From Diphasiastrum complanatum (Eukaryota; Streptophyta; Lycopodiopsida; Lycopodiales; Lycopodiaceae), in NCBI GenBank assembly GCA_029204225.1, contig CM055106.1, positions 13,442,539 through 13,506,538 of the forward strand: 64,000 nt of DNA, written 5' to 3'. Below, piece by piece: positions 40,980 through 51,239 of this stretch. The stretch's first letter is position 1. Every line of letters starts with the position of its first letter. Below the pieces are notes generated by a model. The model was not told where the DNA came from, did no database searches, and worked only from the letters and a program-made list of their open reading frames with translations. The position numbers and the translations under genes were made by a program.

Positions 40980-43900
40980 ATTTACATTCCTAAAGAATCT
41001 TGAGCATTTGCTCCTAAGAATGATGCCACACGAACCACATGCAAATAGAAATGGAAATAGACAGTTGTCAAGATTCCCTCCAATGTGATCAATTACGCAA
41101 GAGTCGGGCTTGTTGAGCATGACTTTTGAGAACGGGAACCTACGATAGGGCTTATGCATATGGTGGGAGAAGCATTTTGCATCAAGTTTTAGGGAATTGT
41201 CCTATAAGCATTAGCCTTAAAAAAGATTTCCATGTTCTCTAATAATATTTGTGTTGGAATTCTTAGTGTTTGTGCCTCTCTAACTTTGTATTCTCTCTAT
41301 TAGTGTTGCTTGTGGCTTGTGCCATCATTGTCTTTGTCACTTGGTCAAAAGCTTTTGTGAGAAATTCCTTGGCTAAGGACTTCTAATAACTAGTTTGGAG
41401 AACTAAGATTGGATCGCGAGGTTGAGCTTCCAAGTTCTTTTGCTTGAAGAGTGTGGTTGTAAAATGAACAAAAAAAAATTTCTTGCTCAAATCGTTCATT
41501 GTTATAGTTGGGTATTTTGGATGTTTTTAAAGTAAATGTTTAATATATTAGAAAATTTCAACACCTACTACGAGCCCTTTAATAGAAGGGTGAGGGCTAC
41601 GTAGCCCCCACCTTAGGAAAAAAAATGCTAGACTTAGACTTGTGGCAAGCTTGATTAGCCCATGTAGGGCCATCCTACTCATGAAGGCCCTCAAGGTTGT
41701 AAGCCTATGCTTAAAGTCAAGCCAATCGTAAAATTTAAGCTAATCTTCAATCAAATTTCAAATGAAAATGAAATTTAAGAAATAGAAATGAAAATGTAAC
41801 CATTTTATCGTACTATAATATAAGCTCTTCAAAAGACTTTAGAAGTATGGTTAAGAATTTTTGTTGTTCATATTTACTTCAAATGTCTATTCACTATATT
41901 TTAAGTGTGTTTAAATTTAGAGAGGAGCTCTTAGGTAAGCTATTTGAAGATTTGCACGTTTGTTAAGATTGCAACGATGTTTTACACCTTTGAGGCAAGT
42001 TATTAAGACTTTTTGTTACAATTGGGTGGCCCTAGGTATGATGTATGATTTCAAATTTCCATTTCTCAGTAATGTTGAATGTTGTGCCAGTGGTCTAGTA
42101 TAGCTTTTACTATAGTTCAAACTATGTTCTTTGCTTAATTTAGTTTATTTACTATATATGAGTTATTCTGTCAAGTTTTTGTGATATGTTGTTGTCTAAA
42201 TTGTCTTAAGTTGTCTTTTACTTCCGCATATTATTTTCGCACACATTCAATTAAGGCAGAATAATTGACATTTTCCATGATAGAGTTGATTGGAATTTTC
42301 ATCTTTTACCTTTTTTTGGGCTTAAGCCCTGATTGAATGGTTTCTAATTGACTATTCTTTTCTAAGTTTTGTTTGTTATTGTAGCACAAATATTAGGGAT
42401 AATCTTAGTAATGAATAACTTCCTAAGCCATTTGGCCGTGCACAAATATTAGAAGAGTTGTGTTTCAGGTTGTTATTGTAACATAAATCTGAGTCATAAT
42501 CTCAATAATAAATAATTGCTTAAGCCATTTGGCCATGCATCGACTACATTTCAAGGGGTTAGTGCTGGTTTGTTTTTAATTCGTTTCTTGCAAGTTATTA
42601 GGGTTAGCATAGATGTTCTAGCACCAATATCAACTGAGAGATTGAAAACTCAATTTTAAAACTAATTAATTCAATGGAGCTATTATGATCATGCACCAAT
42701 CCCAATTAAGGGGCTAGAGCTACTCTTATGCGCCCTTAGGTGAGAGGGACCATTGGAAAAAATGATAAATGTACTAACTAACCAGCCCTAGTAGCCATGC
42801 TTACGAGGCAAGAGGGTATTCATGTTAGAAAATTAGTAAAGTTTTGTTTGTGCACCAACTGCACTTGAGAGGCCAGAGTCCTCTTTGCGTCCACTCTTGA
42901 GACGAGAGATTAACTATAATGGAAGAGCAAGAACTAAGCTTGTCAATCCTAGTTCAAGAGCCTTATGAACTAATTATGGTTGCTTACTATGTAATATTTG
43001 CCTTGTTTTTTTGTGATGCAAATTTTTCAGTGGTCCTGTTTCTATTGATGAAACATATTTTAATAATTTCTTTGGTTCCCCTTCTTGCAAAGAATGAATT
43101 TGGAAAATGCTTCATTGGCAAGAAAATTTGCTTATGATTGGAACTTTTGCAGTGGAGTTTGCATCCTTTGTGAAATCTTTGGGATTGTGTTCACCTTCTT
43201 GTAGAAAATTTCACATCGCCTACCAAGATATTCACTGTTACGTCCATGTCCTGTATAAGGGAATCGAAAAAATTCCTGATGTGGATAGCCGGTCACTCCA
43301 GGTGTATATGGTTATTGGTTATGCCTCGTCATTCCGAGCTTGGCCTATAAAATAATTAATAATCATATGAGGGCCCAGACTTATAATTGGACATAGGAGC
43401 ACATGCATAGTGAATGACTGCTTTAATGCAAATATAGGAGGTCAATAGCTCAATATAGGTTGCATGGGGATCCTAGGGAGAATATTTTCTCTCTCATGAA
43501 GAGAATATGTCCATTGAAAACTCGCCCATCCTCCTATTGAAAATTCAGTTTCTTGAGCTTGTTTCTCCTCCTCTCTCTTGGGTTCTTCACTATGGCTTGG
43601 GGGCTAGGTCCAGGAGGAAAATCCAGGAGGGATCTAGGTTTGGATGGGTGGTTTTGCTCCACAGGTGTCCTTTTGGTTGTTTTGCAACAGGATCTAGTCA
43701 GATTTTCATTTGGTGATCCTTATAGTGGTTGATCTCTCTTTCTGTGGAAAGGATAAAGGCGGTTAGCTGTTACCAACTTTGTACATATGCAAACACTGGC
43801 GTAAATAACATTAAAAGCTTGTAAGATATTTTGTCTCTCGACATTTGTAAATATATATACTAGCTGAATCAAGCTATGTAAGTGTTAATTGAATTTAGCT

Positions 43901-44150
43901 TTCAATCAGAGTTATCTGTAGCCAGCGTTATCACGCTCAGCAAGTTGAAGTTATTACTTCAAGCTATTGTACTCATTGTTGATATTAATCAGAGTGCAAT
44001 TTTTGTCTCACTACTGCGTCGTTCATTTGCGCATTCTGTATGAATTCTTCTACTTGAATAATTCTACTGCGAACTGTTGCGTTTCCATTCCTACACACCA
44101 TGCCCAATACTTGAGCTTCCACTACCGCTCACACCCACACGTGATTTTAC
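40980..44150. other. No gene recognised
   Basis: AT-rich DNA with short frames and no motif I can name. The frame at 42919-43137 is mostly hydrophobic and starts within non-coding-looking sequence. Old, unrecognisable repeats are likely. Confidence 0.4.
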
Positions 44151-44159
44151 GACATTTAT

Positions 44160-44522
44160 GCACTTGAATAATACGTCAAAGAAATAAGTAATTCATTGCC
44201 ATCATATGTAGAAAATATAGCTTTGCACATGGCCTCACACCAGATTCCACCACAACCATCAAGAACAATTTTCAGACGACATTGCATGTTTGTTGATGAT
44301 GAGGCAGTTGATTCAGATAGTTAGTGTTGTCATTATGTACGCTATGCAAATGGAGATTGTTTTGAAAATAGCATGTTATTTGAGATATGATTTTCTGGAA
44401 ATAAAATGATAAGATTATGTGAATGCGTCATTTTCAAATTGAATTGCATTGTTCCTAATAATTGCAAAAAAGGAACACTCGCAAATTTATGATTGTTGTG
44501 ATAAAACTATGAGAGACATAAG
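44160..44522. repeat. Diverged repeat array, left part
   Basis: Shares words with 48175-49180: CGTCAAAGAAATAAGTAATT, TTGAGATATGATTT, AAAATGATAA, and GAGAGACATAAG at its right edge. It is cut by the copia element at 44523. Confidence 0.7.
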
Positions 44523-44796
44523 ACTTAGAATTTGCTTCGAACAGGAACACAAATCATGCTACACAGTAACACAGACAGAAAGCACTCTCCACACCAAGCT
44601 CATGTAGCACCTATATGTCTCAAAATCAAAATACACTATACATATAGTTCTTCACTATGGCAACCCATACATGGCCCAGGTTGCCGTTGACGGGACGCGT
44701 GTCCCGTCAACTCGCCTTGTGGCGAGGCCAAGTAGTCCTTATCCACTGATAGGACCCACAGTACAGTAACACAATAGTTCTTTTTTAATTCTAACT
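44523..44796 (-). repeat. 3' LTR of the 44.5-48.2 kb copia element
   Basis: Nearly the same as 47896-48169. Contains an 11-bp perfect hairpin stem (GTTGACGGGAC/GTCCCGTCAAC, 44686-44711) and, sharing one base, a second hairpin CTCGCC-TTGT-GGCGAG (44711-44726). Confidence 0.93.
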
Positions 44797-44869
44797 CTCT
44801 CTCTTAAAGTAGAATCTACTTTTTATATAGTCATATACATAGCATCAAAGTTAACAAACTTTAAGTACA

Positions 44870-45330
44870 GAAAGCTTTGATCTAGACTTATCAAACTTTT
44901 CTCTAATGAGTGGCTTAATTAAAATGTCAGTTAGTTCTTCATCCGTACTACAATGAACAACAATAATTTTATGACTCAGCAATCTCTCACGTATAAAGTG
45001 ATGCTAAATCTCAAATGTGTGTGGTTATCGCATGGAACACCAAATTTTTTGCCAGTTGAATGCCACTCTTACTGTCGCTATGTATAATTGTGGAATTTTC
45101 CTGTTTCATGCCAATTTTATTCAAGATTTGCCTCAATCATATGGCTTCATGTGTTGCGCTATACATTGCCTTATACTTTGCTTCTGTTGTGGATAGAACA
45201 ACTGTACTTTGCTTCTTACTAGATTAGAAAAAGCAACTGCCACAAAGCTGCAATACATACCCTGTGGTGGATCTACGATCATCGAGCATAATTTGCTTCA
45301 TACCTTTCAGGTTGTGTCTTCTCTCTTGTT
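44870..45330 (-). pseudogene. Ty1/copia RNase H relic
   Basis: The minus strand reads DDRRSTTGYVLQLCGSCFF, SSKKQSTVVLSTTEAKYKAM, LRQILNKIGMKQENSTIIHS and DSKSGIQLAKNLVFHA, the conserved copia RNase H order, with several stops. This sits just upstream of the 3' LTR in the element's orientation, the normal place. Integrase and RT upstream are missing. Confidence 0.85.
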
Positions 45331-45490
45331 AATCTTCGTAGCTCTCCCTAGCTAGATGATCCTGGAAAGTCATCCATGTCGCGGCTCTCCATCAATCTCT
45401 CAAACCACTTAGGGAGCTTCCTGTCAGGTGATCGGCTTCTTGGTGAAAATGTATCCCATCGTACATCTTTCTCCTTGCGTTTGTCACCTA

Positions 45491-46192
45491 CAGCTTATGC
45501 TGAATGTAATCACAGCTTTAAGTGTTCTAATTGCCCAACAGGATCTTAAAAATTTAATTCATACTCTGAAACAAGAGTACAGTCCACCGAAGAGATTAGA
45601 GATGGTTTGTATGTGGTACTACTGAAATCAGATTCAACGTGAAGTATGGTTCTAAAATAAATGGAAGAGCAGTATGATAACGCGAGTTCCTCATCGTCTG
45701 CTCACAAATTGAGGAGTCATAGATGTTCGTGTTCTGATCAGAGTGAGTAAACAAGTACGATCAAACCGCAAAGAAAGTGCATTCAATCACAACAAGCATT
45801 CATCTACGTTGCACACAGATAAAAGCAAGCTGCTGCTATATTATATTGAAGCACAATACAAAATAGCAATTACAGCCAAAATTGACGGCGTAATCGGGAG
45901 GCTCAAATAATGTGTATCATGGACGAAGCAACCCATACTCTGTGCTTGGATGATCTATTTATAGACTTCATCCGTTTATTAATTACATTAAATGCTTGTC
46001 ACCTTATGATATTGCTCTTCTATTTATTTCAGAACTATATTTCACGTTGAATATGATTTCAGTAGTACCACATACAAACCATCTCTAATATCTTCGGTGG
46101 ACTGTACTCTTGTTTCAGAGTATGATTAATTTTTGAAGATCTTGTTGGGCAATCACAACACTTAAAGCTATGATTACATTCAGCATAAGCTG
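45491..46192. repeat. Large inverted repeat, arms about 173 bp
   Basis: The left arm 45491-45663 (starts CAGCTTATGCTGAATGTAAT) is complementary to 46019-46192 (ends CATTCAGCATAAGCTG), with scattered mismatches, around a spacer of about 355 bp. The arms look like LTR pieces of one family in opposite orientation. Confidence 0.9.
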
Positions 46193-46301
46193 TCTATTAG
46201 ACTGTTTTTGCATTTAGCAGCTGATTAGAACGGGAGGGTTGTTCCGCAATATTCTTGCTCTCTTCTCCGCTCGCGTTCCTATCTCCCTTGCCCCATCAGA
46301 T

Positions 46302-46640
46302 TGGTATCAGAGCATAGCTCAAATAAACCGAGAGATTAAGTTTGTTTTATTTGTATACTGTTATCATGTTTCATATAGGTAGCTCTTCATCTTCATCACT
46401 CAGTGAAGCTGGAGTCATTGGCAAGTTTAGTGGTTCTAGCTTTTACATTTGGAAGTTAAAACTTAGAATGATGTTGATAGATAGAGATGCCGCACAATGC
46501 ATTGTGCACCAGCTCAACATCTTTCCACACTTCATAGTTGGAAATCCCATCCAATTTGTTATTTTTGCTCAAAATGGACTCTCCCATGTTTGTCATCCCA
46601 AAACTGCCTTACACTATAACTGTAGGCTATAAACTGTATG
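46302..46640 (+). pseudogene. Second, plus-strand copia start: primer-binding site and truncated gag
   Basis: TGGTATCAGAGC (46302-46313) is followed by a frame with SSSSSSLSEAGVIGKFSGSS and FYIWKLKLRMMLIDRDA, the start of a copia gag. After RDA the similarity ends and the frame becomes unlike gag. This is a fragment of a different copia element, opposite in orientation to its host element. Confidence 0.7.
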
Positions 46641-46649
46641 TTGAGGCCA

Positions 46650-47883
46650 ACTGTGATGTCAGAAATCGAAAATGATGACCTACAATTTTTTGCTTACTAG
46701 GCCACGAACTGCTTTCCTGCCAAATTGAAAGCCAAATCGACATCGCTTTTCGAAATGCTCCTTGTCACCAACTCCCAACTACGTGCCCATTGGAATGGTG
46801 AAATCACTTTTGGCGCGCCCCGAACACTTTCTCTGCTGCAATCACTCTGTTTTGTGGTGCCATACTTGCAAGTACAGTCCGGGTGCCCTTCGTTTGGAGC
46901 CCATAGCCCTTCGTTTGGTCAAAAAGGCTAAAGGACTAGAAAATAAAGTCCTTTCTTGTTTTTGAACTATTTCTTTTTCTTGAAATAACTTCAAACTTCA
47001 AGGACTTCGGGACCCAACTCCAATTTTAAAGTGAAATTTGTTAAAGAAGTTGAATGGCCAAATGCCCTTCAAGCCCCTTCAATTGAAGTTCACAATGGAT
47101 TTAAATAAATCAAATGGTTCTCTACAATCTAACTGTCCACATAAGCTTGAATTCCCACCGTAGATCACCCCCTTCTGTAATCCAATGGATGAGGTGCATT
47201 TGGCGCATTGAAGTGGCCCCTTCCAGCTGCAAAATCCCTTTATACACCAAGGACCTGCTCCTGCTGGTCGCACGCGAGCTAGTCACGGATCTGCTTCTGG
47301 GTTTTCCTTTCAAGCTTGGAGATAGTGGTTAGCAAGGGTTTTAATAAACCCACACATTCAACTCCGTTCTGCTTCACCTACAGCCCGCGACCATCTACAG
47401 CCTCCTGACAATTGATTTAACTCATTGGGGCACCCACCATCATACCAGTTCTGAAAAACAATGTTCATGAAGAAATATCCATGACTTTGTCAATAAAAAT
47501 CCTAGCTGTGAGTTTTCTCAGTACTCTTGAGCACAAAACCAGCTTTCTCTGGCAACTTTCCACTCCTGTGAGGTCGCCCTACCACCAGTGATCTGCTGGT
47601 TTAATCGTCTCATCAAACGGTGAAGAATTGAATGCACACCAATCGCAAACCCAAAGCAGCTTCTTTACAAAATTTCCAAAATTCCGGCTCTCCACCTTTT
47701 AGATTCAACTGACAAGTCTTGTCTCTGAATCCTCTCACAGTTCCAAGCTTGGCAAGCCTTTGTATGCTAGAAGCTATGCATGAGTGCTTTTCTTTCCGCC
47801 TTTAACTTGCCGTAACTCTCAGAAGACTTCTCTTCCGAAGCTCTCTTCAACAATAACGCTGTATTGTGTACACTCCCTGTACG
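46650..47883. other. Internal part of the minus copia element, no gene recognised
   Basis: Frames on both strands are short. On the minus strand this would be the 5' internal region of the element at 44523-48169, but no gag was recognised. GGCGCGCC (46813) is a rare palindrome. Confidence 0.35.
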
Positions 47884-47895
47884 GCTCTGATACCA

Positions 47896-48169
47896 ACTTA
47901 GAATTTTCTTTGAACAGGAACACAGATCATGCTACACGATAACACAAACAGAAAGCACTCTCCACACCAAGCTCACATAGCAACTATATTTCTAAAAACC
48001 AAAATACACTGTACATATAGTTCTTCACTATGGCAACCCATGCATGGCCCAGGTTACCGTTGACGGGACGCATGTCCCGTCAACTCGCCTTGTGGCGAGG
48101 CCAACTAGTCCTTATCCACTTATAAGACCCACAGTACAGTAACACAGTAGTTCTACTTTAATTCTAACT
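47896..48169 (-). repeat. 5' LTR of the 44.5-48.2 kb copia element
   Basis: 274 bp, same length as the partner. The hairpin stem at 48059-48084 is unchanged, with only its 4-base loop altered (GCGT versus GCAT). The second hairpin CTCGCC-TTGT-GGCGAG is also kept. Confidence 0.93.
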
Positions 48170-48174
48170 ATAAG

Positions 48175-49180
48175 TTGAAAGGAACAAGCGGCTTTTGTAT
48201 CTAGATATTTTATTGTCTTGCCTTTTCATATGTTTATGACACATTAAAATTTTGTTGACAATGTTAGATTGGATAAACTCAAAAACTATGAGAGACATAA
48301 GAAGAAAAGAACAAGCTGCTTTTTTATTTAGATGTTTTATTTTTTTGCCTTTCATATATGTTTGTCACTTCAAAATTTTATTGGAAATTTTTGGAATTCA
48401 TCGGCTTGAAAATTAATAAAGCATAAAACCCTTTCAAAAGTTGTATTTATGTACTTGAACAGTATGTCAAAGAAATAAATAATTTGTTGCCATAATTGCA
48501 CTACCACATGCAGTCATTGTTGTGAACATGTCGCATCATTTGAGATATGATTTGGCAACAAAATAATATAACTATCATCCAAATGTTTTTCCATTGCATA
48601 CAAAATAGTGGTATGCAAATAATCACAATTGTTGTGATAAAACTTAGAGAGACATAAGAAGAAAGGAACAAGTTGCTTTCTTACCTAGATACTTTATTGT
48701 CTTACTTTCTCATATGTTTATGTCACGCTAAAATATTGGTGAAAAACTTGGAGTATATCTACTTGAAAACTTAGAGAGACATAGTAAAAAAGGAGCTAGC
48801 TTTTTTGTCATTTTGATTTTATTGTCTTGCCTTTCACTTTAAAATTTTGTTGAATTTTTTGGAATTAATTGACTCGAAAATCAATAAACCATAGTACTCT
48901 TTCAAAAATTGTATGTATGCACATGAATATCACGTCAAAGAAATAAATAGTTTGTTGCCATAAGTGCGCTAGCACAATTGGTGATTGTTATGAACAGAGA
49001 ACATTCTTCGAGATATGATTGGCAACAAAATGATAAAACTATGTCAAATATTGTTGTCTTGCCTTTTCATACTTTATGTCAAGATAAAATTTTGTTGAAA
49101 ATAATGGAGTACATCAACTTGAAAATGAATAAAGCATAGAACTCTTTCAAAAATTACGTGTTCAGCTCAACCATTGACAG
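48175..49180. repeat. Diverged repeat array, right part
   Basis: Recurring blocks in the same order: GAGAGACATAAGAAGAAAGG (48290, 48647 and a variant at 48774), ATTTTATTGTCTTGCC, AAAATTTTGTTGAAAA, and GTCAAAGAAATAAATAATTT then GTTGCCATA (48465 and 48932). Repeat spacing varies between about 125 and 470 bp, so this is an eroded tandem array. Confidence 0.75.
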
Positions 49181-49279
49181 TCATGCCATGCAAGTAGTGA
49201 TCCACATACATACATTCCTATTTGTGTGCATGAAAATGCCACTCCAATTCACTCATTGCCAAAATATCCAATGTCTAGG

Positions 49280-49925
49280 TGATTAAACTCACAAAACTTG
49301 TCAAAAAAGTGAGTTTTGAGTGTGGAAATCTGAAAATTTTGGACCTTAATTGGATCTACAATCGATCCACAAGTGATGTTGGATGCCAATTAGATTGATG
49401 AATCTCAATTCTAGGGATTTGGGAAGGCCAAGTGCTAGCTCTTGGAAATCATGGACTCCATTGCTTGATAGCTAGGATGGCCTAACCTCTTGTGCCATAA
49501 CTCCACTTGAGATAACTCTTCCTTTGCCACGTTCACACTTCCAATGACAACATTAGCATCCAACTTGAACAATCTACCTTGCTTAATGCCACTAGCAATA
49601 CACTTATCATCCTTACATTATGGAACAAACTCCATGTTTGAAGTGTACATCTAGTCCATTATCCATTAGTTGTCCAACACTCAACAATTTTTTTTGGGAT
49701 GGATGGTACATATAGAACACTATCAAGATCTATTCTCTTAGAAGATCCAACACATAATGGAACAAATACTGTGCCATCTATCTTACATTCTTGATCACTT
49801 GCTGTGAATATAAACTTCTTAGAATCACTATAAGAAAGTAAGGTAGAGAAAAAGTCCTTGTTGTGTGACATGTGGGAACTAGCCCCACTATCAATCCACC
49901 ATATGTAGATTTGAAAACACTCTAG
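49280..49925 (-). pseudogene. Ty1/copia protease/pre-integrase relic
   Basis: The minus strand reads GASSHMSHNKDFFSTLL, DGTVFVPLCVGSSKRIDLDS, VLYVPSIPKK, then after frame changes QGRLFKLDANVVIGSVNVAK and VELWHKRLGHPSYQAM. This is the region between protease and the integrase zinc domain of copia elements. Stops and frameshifts are present; no LTR was identified next to it. Confidence 0.85.
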
Positions 49926-50607
49926 CCTCTCCTTTTCTCTCTTCTACCAAATCCTAGACCTAGAATCTTGTTTTCTTGATCACAATAGATCTAAAACATC
50001 TAGTTTCTGTTATCAACTTAGAGTAAGGTTGTGTTCTTTTAATTCTACCTTTTAAAAGAAATGTAGAGGGTGCGGGATAATTTTAGTAAGTTTGTATAAC
50101 CTTCTTCCCTTACTTACACCCGCACCCCCTATTCTATTCACACAAAAAAAAATGGTTGAGAATTGATTTCTACGCGGCTGGCGCCGGTACTGTGGAGGTA
50201 GGTTTATGAAAATAAAACAGAAGAAAGATTTGCAGGTACGATTTCGTACCTACAGTAATTTTTTGCTTGGGGGGGGAGGGGGGGGAGCAATACCTTCTCT
50301 GGACCTTTTCTTTTTATTTCAGCGCTACAACAACGCGCATTGGGATTTTGACATTCTGCGAGTAAATTTTTTGCGAGTTTTGTGACTTTCTTCCATGACA
50401 TGCTCCAACAAAATGGTAGCACATGGTGTGCTACTCTTTTTATGCCACTACATGATTTTTGAAGAATAAGAATTGTGGTTTGATGCATACTTAAAACTTT
50501 AACTATCCATCAAATTCTAAATAGGCCAGCCCATCACAAAATACTTTTTACTCTATAAATATAGGTGTACTTTTATTTTTAAAAAAAGTGTTGTTGAAGT
50601 TGTAAAA

Positions 50608-50961
50608 GCTAGCATGCCGACGTGCTAGCTTGTAAATTTTTTATTTTAAAAAAATGAATTTTTTTTGGAATATTTGTTTGAAAAAACAAAGTTTTTTTTT
50701 TTTGGAGTTGATTTGCCTAGCATGCTGATATGCTAGCCGAGTAAATTATAAAATAGAAAAGCTATTTTGACACATATGAGAATCAAATTTTGAGTAAAAC
50801 ATTATTTTAGAATATTTTTTTCAACCTCTGAACATAGTAAGCCGACGTGCTAAGGAAAAGAACTAAATTTTTTTTTCACCTCCAAACCCAGCACGCCGAC
50901 GTGCACAAGAGTTTTCGAATTTTTTTTTTTCCGGAAGATCTCGTGCATGCCAGCGTGCTGG
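50608..50961. repeat. Five spaced copies of an imperfect palindrome
   Basis: Copies of AGCATGCCGACGTGCT or close forms lie at about 50611, 50719, 50836, 50890 and 50944. The first is inside GCTAGCA...TGCTAGC and the second inside CTAGCAT...ATGCTAG (7-bp stems). They are separated by A- or T-rich sequence. Confidence 0.8.
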
Positions 50962-51004
50962 TACCATCTTTGATTGTCCTTGTTGGTGTGTGACATCAAT
51001 ACAT

Positions 51005-51027
51005 ATATCTATCTATCTATCTATCTA

Positions 51028-51077
<50 letters not shown>
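51005..51077. repeat. (ATCT)n then (AT)n microsatellite
   Basis: About six to seven ATCT units pass into a run of AT to 51077. Confidence 0.95.
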
Positions 51078-51080
<3 letters not shown>

Positions 51081-51148
51081 ATGAAGGATTACCATCAAAG
51101 AATGATCAAATGGCAGTATACCACCTCTAGAAGCAGATTGTTGCAAGT

Positions 51149-51151
<3 letters not shown>

Positions 51152-51228
<77 letters not shown>
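51152..51228. repeat. (AT)n microsatellite
   Basis: An AT run of about 77 bases, only 74 bases after the previous one. The minus-strand frame rich in Tyr-Ile pairs across it is an artefact of the repeat. Confidence 0.95.
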
Positions 51229-51230
<2 letters not shown>

Positions 51231-51239
51231 ATGTCATTT

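Larger units (their letters stand above)
44523..48169 (-). mobile_element. Copia-type LTR element with non-TG..CA termini, minus strand
   Basis: LTRs of 274 bp lie at 44523-44796 and 47896-48169. The target duplication is ATAAG (44518-44522 and 48170-48174). On the element strand, the primer-binding site TGGTATCAGAGC directly follows the 5' LTR (47895-47884) and a purine tract AAGAGAGAGAG directly precedes the 3' LTR. The LTRs start AGTTAGAATT and end AATTCTAAGT on the element strand instead of TG...CA. Inside are an RNase H relic and foreign copia pieces, so it is defective. It interrupts a repeat whose uninterrupted copies give the empty site. Confidence 0.93.
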
